From assembly GCF_900103125.1 (NCBI RefSeq), contig NZ_FNJV01000003.1:868001-932000 (forward strand): a stretch of 64,000 nt of DNA. Direction: 5' to 3'. Source of the stretch: Mucilaginibacter sp. OK268 (lineage in GTDB: Bacteria > Bacteroidota > Bacteroidia > Sphingobacteriales > Sphingobacteriaceae). The position numbers were made by a program, and so were the translations under genes. Under the pieces are notes generated by a model. It did no database searches and was not told where the DNA came from. It was given only the letters and a program-made list of their open reading frames with translations. This document shows positions 16,491 through 26,380 of the stretch, piece after piece (positions within the stretch are counted from its first letter, which is position 1; each line of letters starts with the position of its first letter).

Positions 16491-17597
16491 TTATTGATTG
16501 TAAACTTTAACCATGAAAACATAGTTTCTAAGTTTCTTTATTTGCTGAGGACGGCTTAAACCGGCCAGCGTATTTTTGGTATTTAAGGTTAATGATTTGC
16601 TTAATGAATCAGATGGTATATTTTGGATAGCTTTTAACAGATAAGCCGATTTTACCGCGAACGCTGCTCCTGCTACCTGGGTTTGTTTGGCGTTGATGAT
16701 ACCGATCACATTTCCTTTATCATCCAATAAGGGACCACCGCTGTTACCTGGGTTAACCGGGATAGAAACCTGATATTCGGTAGTGTCGCCCTGGTAACCT
16801 GTTGTCGATGTTAGTCCACCCAGTCCAATAACAACCTTACTGTCCGGATAGCCAATAGTAAATACGTTTTCGCCAAGATCTGTAGATGAACGTTTAAAGT
16901 TATAAGGCACCGCGGCCAAACCTTCAAAAGCTTCATCATTGATCTGTAATACAGCAATGTCATTGCCTGGCTCGGTATAGATCACCTTACTGTGGAATGA
17001 TTCACCGGCAGCATTTTGAACATATACAGAATCCGCGTCTTTAATAACATGGTAATTGGTAACGATATATCCGTTTGATGAAAGCGCGAAACCGGTACCC
17101 CTGAAATTACCTGGGTTGGTTATTCTCTTGCTTCCTTTTATATCATTTATGATGCTATTAGTACGGGTGTTCAATGTTGCCTGCGATTGTTTGATCTTGC
17201 CAATCTCCTGGCTTAACTGCTCAAAGTTCGATTCGTGGTTATTCAGTTTACCGGTAAAGAACAGGGTACCCAGAATAGCGAAAATAGCTATGGATGCTGC
17301 TACCGATATTTTAGAATGGTGGTTACGCCACATGCGCACTACCCAGGTTGGATGGATGGTTACTTCTTCTTTCAAAGCATGTACATCAATCTCGTCATGA
17401 ATAGCGTTCAAGCGTTTTTCAAGCTCCAGGCGTTCGCCGTATTGTTTTAGTAAACCAATAAACTGCATGTGCTCGGCAACCCGGCTTTCTACAGTCGCAT
17501 CGTTTTTGCGGAGCAATTCAAACTGGGTACGCTCTTCGGCGGTCATGCTGCCGTCAAGGTACCTTTCAATTAATTCCGTAAGTTGGTGATCACTCAT
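16491..17597 (-). CDS. Membrane-anchored trypsin-like protease with anti-sigma-like N-terminal tail
   Basis: From ATG 17597 (MSDHQLTELIERYLDGSMTA) the protein is 368 residues. Residues 1-90 resemble the cytoplasmic tail of Bacteroidota anti-sigma factors (ERYLDG..TAEER..FE motif). A membrane helix spans about 96-115, followed by a coiled-coil linker (SNFEQLSQEIGKIKQSQATL). A periplasmic chymotrypsin-fold protease follows, with His183 (TNYHVIKD), Asp213 (GNDIAVLQI) and Ser286 (NPGNSGGPLLD). No PDZ domain is seen. The gene begins 17 nt after the sigma-factor stop. Inference: it holds the sigma factor at the membrane and senses or executes periplasmic proteolysis. An HtrA-like quality-control role without anti-sigma function is the alternative. 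Confidence 0.8.
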   Translation of the reverse strand: MSDHQLTELIERYLDGSMTAEERTQFELLRKNDATVESRVAEHMQFIGLLKQYGERLELEKRLNAIHDEIDVHALKEEVTIHPTWVVRMWRNHHSKISVAASIAIFAILGTLFFTGKLNNHESNFEQLSQEIGKIKQSQATLNTRTNSIINDIKGSKRITNPGNFRGTGFALSSNGYIVTNYHVIKDADSVYVQNAAGESFHSKVIYTEPGNDIAVLQINDEAFEGLAAVPYNFKRSSTDLGENVFTIGYPDSKVVIGLGGLTSTTGYQGDTTEYQVSIPVNPGNSGGPLLDDKGNVIGIINAKQTQVAGAAFAVKSAYLLKAIQNIPSDSLSKSLTLNTKNTLAGLSRPQQIKKLRNYVFMVKVYNQ

Positions 17598-17614
17598 CTC
17601 TTTGCTTTCCTTCC

Positions 17615-18184
17615 TTATTTCTGCTGAAAAAATAACTTTTTCAGCCTTTGCAGGCATTTATATTTTTGTGTTTTGGCATTATCAGCATTAGTATAGCCAA
17701 AACGTTCGCAGATATCCTGCATTGATCTGTTATGTATATAAAAATCTTCCATAATGGTTTTGCAGGGTTCGCCCAGCAATTGCAGGGCACTTTCCATTTT
17801 ACTGAACTGTATATCCCTTTCATTATGGTCATCAACCTCTTCATCAACAGGCAGGTACTCTTCAAAATCACGAATATCGCCTCCGTACCTGTTCATGTGG
17901 CTAAGCCTTTTGAGCCAAAGCCTGCGGCAAACCGAATAAATATAAGTTTTAAGCTTACTGCTTAGTTCGAATTTGCCCGATTTGATCTTATTATAAAGAA
18001 CGATGATCGCTTCCTGGTAAATATCTTTGGCATCATCCTCATCCCCGTTGTTATTGACAATTAACTGTAGTATCATCGGAAAATAGGTAGTGTATAACTT
18101 TTTTAACACTATTTCCGAGTTGTTAAGTATACCAAGAACTATCTCGCTATCTGTTGGTGCCGAAGCTTTTAACTCTTTATTCAC
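17615..18184 (-). CDS. ECF-type sigma-70 family sigma factor
   Basis: 189 residues from a GTG start at 18184. Region 2 is VLKKLYTTYFPMILQLIVNN with DAKDIYQEAIIVLYNKI. The acidic linker (EEYLPVDEEVDDHNERD) leads into region 4, with ALQLLGEPCKTIMEDFYIHN and SMQDICERFGYTNADNAKTQ. The protease with an anti-sigma-like tail follows by 17 nt, the normal place for an anti-sigma factor. Two copies of the same promoter motif lie upstream (18187-18215 and 18311-18339). The proximal one ends 2 nt before the GTG, so its transcript would be leaderless. Confidence 0.9.
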   Translation of the reverse strand: MNKELKASAPTDSEIVLGILNNSEIVLKKLYTTYFPMILQLIVNNNGDEDDAKDIYQEAIIVLYNKIKSGKFELSSKLKTYIYSVCRRLWLKRLSHMNRYGGDIRDFEEYLPVDEEVDDHNERDIQFSKMESALQLLGEPCKTIMEDFYIHNRSMQDICERFGYTNADNAKTQKYKCLQRLKKLFFQQK

Positions 18185-18186
18185 TC

Positions 18187-18215
18187 TTAATACTATTTAT
18201 ACGAAATTGTAACCC
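18187..18215 (-). promoter_or_regulatory. ECF promoter motif, proximal copy at the sigma gene
   Basis: On the minus strand GGGTTAC (18215-18209), 15 nt, GTATTAA (18193-18187). The -10-like box ends 2 nt before the GTG start codon. Confidence 0.7.
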
Positions 18216-18310
18216 ATCATTATAAAAAATAATTTATCTAAAATAAATTATTAGCATTAACCCGGATATTTAGTGTTGTAACAATTATGCGCCCGAATGT
18301 TTCATCCGTT

Positions 18311-18339
18311 TTAATACAATAATTGAAACAAGGTAACCC
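18311..18339 (-). promoter_or_regulatory. ECF promoter motif, distal copy at the sigma gene
   Basis: On the minus strand GGGTTAC (18339-18333), 15 nt, GTATTAA (18317-18311). It would give a leader of about 120 nt. Confidence 0.7.
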
Positions 18340-18466
18340 AAGCCTATTTTAACCCATTTTTTTACAAGATGGCAAATCTGCAATAAAAAAACCCGGCCTC
18401 AAAAACATTTCGTCAAACAGCTGCCAACCCAGGCATATGCAGGCTATTTTGCCCCAAAATCCGGAC

Positions 18467-18495
18467 AGGTTACCTTTTTGTTTTCATTGTATTAA
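18467..18495 (+). promoter_or_regulatory. ECF promoter motif of DSAK lipoprotein 1
   Basis: AGGTTAC (18467-18473), 15 nt, GTATTAA (18489-18495), then 38 nt to the ATG. First base of the -35-like box differs from the other copies. Confidence 0.75.
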
Positions 18496-18533
18496 CATCA
18501 AAAAAAACAATTAAAATTTAAAACTTACCCAAA

Positions 18534-18749
18534 ATGAAAAATTCAATCAAATGCGGCCTGGCCGCATTTGCAATCGCTATTTCTTTCACTGCTTGTGATC
18601 CTGCTTCAAAAGCTCCAGCTAACTCAACCCCGGTTGATTCAGGCAAAACAGTTGCTGTTGATTCTGCTAAAAAAGCCATTACCGATTCGACAAAAGCAAC
18701 AGTTGCTGATTCTGCAAAAGCTACTCTCCCGGATTCAACTAAAACATAA
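18534..18749 (+). CDS. Small DSxK-repeat lipoprotein 1
   Basis: 71 residues: a lipoprotein signal peptide with lipobox ISFTAC (Cys at about 21), then a low-complexity tail of DSAK/DSTK-like units (VDSAKKAITDSTKATVADSA). Homologous in plan and signal sequence to the two lipoproteins at 21894 and 22279, but its repeats are more diverged. No enzymatic domain. Likely a disordered, charged envelope lipoprotein; function unknown. Own ECF motif upstream and terminator downstream, so monocistronic. Confidence 0.8.
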   Translation: MKNSIKCGLAAFAIAISFTACDPASKAPANSTPVDSGKTVAVDSAKKAITDSTKATVADSAKATLPDSTKT

Positions 18750-21710
<2,961 letters not shown>

Positions 21711-21819
21711 TGTAGATATTGGAGGAATTGCCGTATTTCTGGATGAAAAGCCTTAGCAAGGAAAAAGCAGCGGCTATTTACCAACATGAAAAATTAATTT
21801 TATTTTTTTTAAAAAACGT

Positions 21820-21848
21820 GGGTTACCTTTTATGTTTACGAGTATTAA
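21820..21848 (+). promoter_or_regulatory. ECF promoter motif of DSAK lipoprotein 2
   Basis: GGGTTAC (21820-21826), 15 nt, GTATTAA (21842-21848), 45 nt before the ATG. Confidence 0.8.
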
Positions 21849-21893
21849 CACCCGAAAACGATCACAAAATATTTAAATTTTAAAACTCACAAA

Positions 21894-22100
21894 ATGAAAA
21901 ATTCTTTCAAATTAGGTTTCTTAGCATTAGCTATCGCTGTTTCTTTCGCAGCTTGTAAAGGTTCTGGTTCAGCTTCTGCTACCGATTCTGCTAAAACTGA
22001 TTCTGCTAAAACTACTGCTGTTGATTCAGCTAAAACTGATTCTGCTAAAACTGATTCAGCTAAAGTTGACACTGCAAAAAAAGATACAACTAAGAAATAA
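21894..22100 (+). CDS. Small DSAK-repeat lipoprotein 2
   Basis: 68 residues with lipobox VSFAAC (Cys at about 21), then a spacer KGSGSASAT and near-perfect DSAKT pentad repeats, ending VDTAKKDTTKK. Nearly identical over the signal peptide to lipoprotein 3. The repeats are Asp/Ser/Ala/Lys, so the chain should be highly charged, neutral overall and unfolded. Function unknown. The DNA repeats (GATTCTGCTAAAACT) could expand or contract by slippage. Confidence 0.8.
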   Translation: MKNSFKLGFLALAIAVSFAACKGSGSASATDSAKTDSAKTTAVDSAKTDSAKTDSAKVDTAKKDTTKK

Positions 22101-22212
22101 TTTCACTGCAATATAAAAGGCGTTAGAAATACAAATTTCGATTCCTTTTTATTGATTTTTTAGTTATTCGTTAATTTATAAAGGGTAACCTGTAATTTTT
22201 TTTCAAAATTAT

Positions 22213-22241
22213 GGGTTACCTTTTTTTGTTTACCGTATTAA
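22213..22241 (+). promoter_or_regulatory. ECF promoter motif of DSAK lipoprotein 3
   Basis: GGGTTAC (22213-22219), 15 nt, GTATTAA (22235-22241), 37 nt before the ATG. An inverted GGGTAACC lies about 30 nt upstream. Confidence 0.8.
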
Positions 22242-22278
22242 CAAGAAAACTATTAAATCACTTATTAAAAAATTAAAC

Positions 22279-22485
22279 ATGAAAAATTCATTCAAATTAG
22301 GTTTCTTAGCATTAGCTATCGCTGTTTCTTTCGCTGCTTGTAAAGGTTCTGGTTCAGCAGGTTCTGCTGACTCAGCTAAAATGGACTCAGCTAAAATGGA
22401 TTCTGCAAAAACTACTGCTGTTGATTCAGCTAAAGCGGATACTGCTAAAAAAGACACCACTAAAAAAGACACTACTAAGAAATAA
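22279..22485 (+). CDS. Small DSAK-repeat lipoprotein 3
   Basis: 68 residues; the first 28 match lipoprotein 2 almost exactly, including lipobox VSFAAC. The tail has DSAKM units and a Lys/Asp-rich end (ADTAKKDTTKKDTTKK). A recent tandem duplicate of the gene at 21894, together with its promoter. It ends before a strong terminator. Confidence 0.8.
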   Translation: MKNSFKLGFLALAIAVSFAACKGSGSAGSADSAKMDSAKMDSAKTTAVDSAKADTAKKDTTKKDTTKK

Positions 22486-22510
22486 TTTTTCATTTTTTAG
22501 AAACAAAAGA

Positions 22511-22540
22511 AACGCCCTGGTTTACCGGGGCGTTTTTTTT
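22511..22540 (+). terminator. Terminator of DSAK lipoprotein 3
   Basis: AACGCCCTGG TTTA CCGGGGCG followed by eight T. Confidence 0.85.
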
Positions 22541-22601
22541 GTGCCCTTCATCTTCAAAACAATTTGTGCGGATATCGCTTCATATGATAAGTTGATACGA
22601 T

Positions 22602-23045
22602 ATGAAATATTCTGAATGGCAATTACTCAGTAAGGACGAACGCAAAAACATAGGCTGGCATCGGCACCCACGCATGAAAACAGCCACCCTTTTTAGTATT
22701 GTTTTGATCATAGTTGTTATCGCAGTAGTTTTGGGCATTAGTAAAAACAGCACGGTACATCTTAATCGTAAACCTACGGGCCAGGAAGCTTTTCATATGG
22801 CCCAGGGAATTGTGAAGGATCATTTAAAACAACCCACAACGACCCAGTTTCCTGATCATGATTTTAAACCTCTGATTGATACCGCAACCAACAGTTACCA
22901 GATCCGGTCGACAGTAAAGGCATTGAACATTGATGGCAAAACAATAAACTCAACATGGGTAGTGGATATGACTTATACGGGCGGCGATTGGTCTGAAAAA
23001 ACAAGCTGGCAGGTTAAATCCGTAAGTATATCGCCAGAAAACTAA
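22602..23045 (+). CDS. Single-pass membrane protein, unknown function
   Basis: 147 residues: a cytoplasmic N-terminus (about 1-26), one membrane helix at about 27-46 (ATLFSIVLIIVVIAVVLGIS) and a roughly 100-residue extracytoplasmic domain. The domain begins AFHMAQGIVKDHLKQPTTTQ and has a beta-rich end (STWVVDMTYTGGDWSEKTSW). The latter pattern is seen in small envelope proteins of unknown role; no family was recognised with confidence. Confidence 0.65.
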   Translation: MKYSEWQLLSKDERKNIGWHRHPRMKTATLFSIVLIIVVIAVVLGISKNSTVHLNRKPTGQEAFHMAQGIVKDHLKQPTTTQFPDHDFKPLIDTATNSYQIRSTVKALNIDGKTINSTWVVDMTYTGGDWSEKTSWQVKSVSISPEN

Positions 23046-23068
23046 GCAGCAAAACATATTGATATAAA

Positions 23069-23095
23069 AAAGACCGGCTACTGGCCGGTCTTTTT
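23069..23095 (+). terminator. Terminator after 22602 gene
   Basis: AAAGACCGGC TACT GGCCGGTC followed by five T. Convergent with the minus-strand gene ending at 23121. Confidence 0.85.
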
Positions 23096-23120
23096 GTATA
23101 ACATGAGCATCATCTTTTTA

Positions 23121-23573
23121 TTAAACCCGATCGCGCAGCGCCTTTATTTCATCATGGGCATCAAGCAGCTCATCAAGCTGTGTGTTTACCACCTCGCGTA
23201 AGTGAGCCGATAAATGTTCCTCTTCAAGGGCTTCCCGATAGGCTTTAACAATAGCATCTTCTCCAAACTCGCATTCTTCCAGTATATCATGGGTATCATG
23301 AGCAGTAAACGCGGCCTTAACATCAAGCCATGTTCTGTGAATTTTACCGCTGGTGGTTGTCCAGTTATCGATATCCTGTCCTAATGCCTGAATTTCGGTA
23401 CCCAGCTCCAGCTTAAACCGGTGGCTATCGCCAATCAACGTAGTAAATAGTGATTTAAGATCACTCTCGTTATCCTTTAAGTCTTTTAAAGCGCGTTGAT
23501 ATCCCTCAATGCGATCATTATTAATCTGTACCAGGTCATTTAATACCTCGGCTGTTGCTTTTGTGTTTTCCAT
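23121..23573 (-). CDS. PA2169-type four-helix bundle protein (DUF2383)
   Basis: 150 residues, all helical: AEVLNDLVQINNDRIEGYQR, LKDLKDNESDLKSLFTTLIG, TWLDVKAAFTAHDTHDILEE and the EFGEDAIVKAYREALEEEHL helix. Length and pattern match the ferritin-like PA2169 family (DUF2383), often stress induced. Whether it binds metal is not clear. The next minus-strand gene upstream is a 55-residue lipoprotein; both may be envelope or stress related. Confidence 0.8.
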   Translation of the reverse strand: MENTKATAEVLNDLVQINNDRIEGYQRALKDLKDNESDLKSLFTTLIGDSHRFKLELGTEIQALGQDIDNWTTTSGKIHRTWLDVKAAFTAHDTHDILEECEFGEDAIVKAYREALEEEHLSAHLREVVNTQLDELLDAHDEIKALRDRV

Positions 23574-23661
23574 AATTGTAAGTTTTATATAGAAGCAACA
23601 GCCTAAGCAATTAAATTGTTTAATTTAAAATAAATAATTTATCTTATTTATAAATTACGCT

Positions 23662-23829
23662 TTATGATTTTCCGCGGAACAAAGAGATGATCCAGATCAA
23701 TACCAGGATAACCACAACCACCGCTATAATGCCTGTAATGGCACCGGCTTTAAATATCCCTTCAATCACTGAACAACCACTGATGGTGAACAGCAACAGG
23801 GCAATAACTGCCCAATGTGTGTTTTTCAT
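23662..23829 (-). CDS. Tiny lipoprotein with one membrane helix
   Basis: 55 residues. Signal sequence NTHWAVIALLLFTISGC with lipobox TISGC (Cys at 19), a short SVIEGIFKAGAIT linker, a hydrophobic stretch GIIAVVVVILVLIWIISLF, and a basic FRGKS tail. Translated by hand from the minus strand; below usual ORF cut-offs. Similar tiny proteins are common in Sphingobacteriaceae; function is unknown. It lies upstream of the DUF2383 gene with an 88-nt gap. Confidence 0.7.
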   Translation of the reverse strand: MKNTHWAVIALLLFTISGCSVIEGIFKAGAITGIIAVVVVILVLIWIISLFRGKS

Positions 23830-24315
23830 ATTTCGATTATTTGGTTAACGATAATATTTACTACAGTAGTGCATAGTTTTTTGTTTGCTGTAAACTATAC
23901 CAGCCACACACCTATCAAAAAGCACTACCCTCAGGTTAAACTTTTATACTGTAGATTAAAAAAATAGACTGCTGCTATAATTTGATGTTTCACCAAATAT
24001 TGGAATGATTTATGCTTATATCTTATAAATAATTTTGACAGTAATTACAATTTAATTTAAACCTTAAGAAAGATTAACAGTCCAAATGATCAGTGTGAGG
24101 AATAATAAGATGGGCAAAAAGATTACAAGTACCTAAACCACTAACAATCAATTAGCTTAAGAAAAATAATTATCAGTATTAAAATAGAATACTTACCTAA
24201 TTGAAAGTTAAAACTTACATACTTATAGTGCATGTTTTCATCAAACATTAAAGCTAACTGAATTAATTTACATAAATTTGCATTACATTTTCCACAATAT
24301 ATTACGCCTAATAAT
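23830..24315. other. AT-rich intergenic region, nothing recognised
   Basis: No repeat family, hairpin terminator or convincing ORF was seen. It contains a 16-codon ATG frame near 24087, too short to support. Confidence 0.6.
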
Positions 24316-24537
24316 ATGAGTTTACAAATACAATCGAATATCCATTGCGAATATTGCATTAAATGTGGCGAACGACCGCAAGTTGAGCAAGTCAAAAAGT
24401 ATTGGATTATTGCCTGCCCTAATAAAGACTGCAAAAATCTTGTAAAAGATGAGTTTGTTAATTTTGCAGCCTGGAACAGGCTTAACAAAACCAACACAAA
24501 TATTAACTCTAACCAAACGCTTAAAAAAATCGCTTAG
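24316..24537 (+). CDS. Small zinc-ribbon protein, Lar-like
   Basis: 73 residues with two Cys pairs (HCEYCIKCGERP and ACPNKDC), a central WII strand, and the end EFVNFAAWNRLNK. This C-x2-C...C-x4-C...AAWNR plan resembles Lar-family restriction alleviation and related phage-type zinc ribbons. The resemblance is to a motif, so function is not assigned. It is separated from the ABC gene by 95 nt. Confidence 0.6.
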   Translation: MSLQIQSNIHCEYCIKCGERPQVEQVKKYWIIACPNKDCKNLVKDEFVNFAAWNRLNKTNTNINSNQTLKKIA

Positions 24538-24632
24538 TATTCAAGCGTATAGTGCTGCATTATTAAATACTTAAATAAAACGTATTGGCTTTTTAAGGCA
24601 GATAAGTACTTTTACAACCTACTTATAAAGCC

Positions 24633-26138
24633 ATGTTTAATATACTTTTTTCGATAAATAATGCTACTGTAAGATTTTTGACCAATACATTATTCAATAA
24701 TCTTACTTTTAAGATAAATAAAGGTGAACACTGGGCATTAATAGGCGAAAGCGGCTCCGGAAAAAGCGCTCTGCTACAAACCATAGCAGGGCGCTTTAAT
24801 GTAACCGGGGGTACCATCAATTATTATTTCCAGGATGATGTTTCGGGCATACAGGTTGCTGAAAATGGTCAGAATTTACATAGCAAGCTGATATCACTAG
24901 TTGAACCAAGGCACCATTTCCGGAATTTATCAAACACTACCGATTTTTATTACCAGCAACGGTATAACTCGTCAGATTCTGAAGATGCCTTAACTGTTGA
25001 TGATTATTTATCATCGGTTAAAAGTATCCCGCGCCCTGGCATGCGCTGGACTTTGGACAAAATCCTTACCCTGTTAAACCTGCATGCCTTACGCGATAAG
25101 CAACTTATCAAGCTCTCCAACGGCGAAACCAAGCGTTTAATGCTGGCTGCCGCCCTGCTCAAAAACCCCATATTACTGTTACTTGATAATCCCTTAACCG
25201 GTTTGGACGTAAAAACCAGGCAGGAATTTAATGGCATTATTGAGCAGATCAGCGCGTCTGGTATCAGCATCATCATTGCTACATCGGTACATGAAATTCC
25301 CGAAGCTATTACTCATGTTGCCGTTTTAAAAAGTGGGGAGATTATTCACGAAAGTACCCGGGAAGCTTTTAACCCGGAGCTATTTGCCAGCAATGCATCA
25401 GACAACATTGATAACCAGGAACTTACTGCGCTGTTAAATATCAATAAAAACCCGGTTGCCTTTAACCAGATAGTGACGATGGATAAGGTCCATATTCAAT
25501 ATGGCGACAAGGTAATATTGGATGATGTAAACTGGCAGATCAAAACGGGCGACAGGTGGGCGCTGCTTGGCCCCAACGGCGCGGGTAAATCAACTTTATT
25601 GAGCCTGATTAACGGGGATAACCCGCAGGCCTATGCCAATAACATTATTTTATTTGATAAAAAACGCGGCACAGGCGAAAGTATCTGGGATATTAAAAAG
25701 AAGATCGGTTTTGTATCGCCCGAGCTGCACCAGTACTTCCCTACCGATAATAGTTGTTTGCAGGTCATCGAATCGGGGTATTATGATACGTTGGGTTTAT
25801 TCAGACCCAGTAATAAAGAACGGGCAGATATCGCCTTAAGATGGATGAAAGCGCTGGAGATTGACCGTTATGCCCGCACCCTGTTAAAAAACATCCCTGC
25901 AAGCGCCCAGCGTTTATGCTTACTGGCCCGGGCACTGATCAAAAACCCGGCTTTACTTATTTTTGATGAACCCTGCCAGGGTATGGACGATCACCAGCAG
26001 CTTCATTTTAAAAACCTGGTGGATACCATTTGCAGCCTGAGCAATGTTACCCTTATTTATGTAACCCACTACCAGCATGAGATCCCCAATAGCGTTGATA
26101 AGGTGTTACGGCTCGATAAAGGAAAAGTAACGAGTTAG
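24633..26138 (+). CDS. Tandem ABC ATPase, ModF/PhrA-like
   Basis: 501 residues with two ABC domains and no membrane segment. Domain 1: Walker A GESGSGKSA (about 39-47), signature LSNGETKRL, Walker B LLLLDNPLTGLD. Domain 2: Walker A GPNGAGKST (about 315), Walker B LLIFDEPCQGMD, H-loop VTHYQHEIP. Domain 2's signature is degenerate (NIPASAQRL instead of LSGGQ-like). The order and second-domain WDIKKKIGFVSPELHQYF match ModF, named for molybdate transport but of uncertain role. No transporter subunits lie nearby. Confidence 0.82.
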   Translation: MFNILFSINNATVRFLTNTLFNNLTFKINKGEHWALIGESGSGKSALLQTIAGRFNVTGGTINYYFQDDVSGIQVAENGQNLHSKLISLVEPRHHFRNLSNTTDFYYQQRYNSSDSEDALTVDDYLSSVKSIPRPGMRWTLDKILTLLNLHALRDKQLIKLSNGETKRLMLAAALLKNPILLLLDNPLTGLDVKTRQEFNGIIEQISASGISIIIATSVHEIPEAITHVAVLKSGEIIHESTREAFNPELFASNASDNIDNQELTALLNINKNPVAFNQIVTMDKVHIQYGDKVILDDVNWQIKTGDRWALLGPNGAGKSTLLSLINGDNPQAYANNIILFDKKRGTGESIWDIKKKIGFVSPELHQYFPTDNSCLQVIESGYYDTLGLFRPSNKERADIALRWMKALEIDRYARTLLKNIPASAQRLCLLARALIKNPALLIFDEPCQGMDDHQQLHFKNLVDTICSLSNVTLIYVTHYQHEIPNSVDKVLRLDKGKVTS

Positions 26139-26254
26139 TGTATATTTTACACTACATACGCTGTAGCATATACCCATCATCCAATGCTCAATATTTCTTA
26201 ATAGTTAAAGTCAGTTTTATTAATCTGTATCATATTTTTCTTTTAAATACCATT

Positions 26255-26274
26255 ATTTCATTCATTTTGTTCAT
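26255..26274 (+). promoter_or_regulatory. Motif shared upstream of both T9SS paralogues
   Basis: ATTTCATTCATTTTGTTCAT lies 106 nt before the first paralogue; a 1-2 mismatch copy lies at 29783-29802 before the second. Could be a regulatory site or a remnant of the duplication. Confidence 0.4.
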
Positions 26275-26380
26275 TACTTTAAACACTATATCCTTATAAT
26301 AAAACACACGTAATAACCCGTAAATTACTTATTAGTTGAATAGCCGATAAGAATTATTTGCGATTATAAACCTGTGTTTT

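Larger units (their letters stand above)
18185..18533. other. Divergent regulatory region of sigma gene and lipoprotein 1
   Basis: It holds three copies of the GGGTTAC-N15-GTATTAA motif, two toward the sigma gene and one toward the lipoprotein. The remainder is AT-rich without ORFs. Confidence 0.75.

Noticed and set aside
22179-22196. A sixth ECF motif from the inverted GGGTAACC upstream of lipoprotein 3
   Set aside because: On the minus strand the box 15 nt downstream reads GAATAAC-like, not GTATTAA, and no gene follows in that direction.
24087-24137. 16-codon ATG frame (MISVRNNKMGKKITST)
   Set aside because: Too short and without ribosome-binding or conservation evidence.
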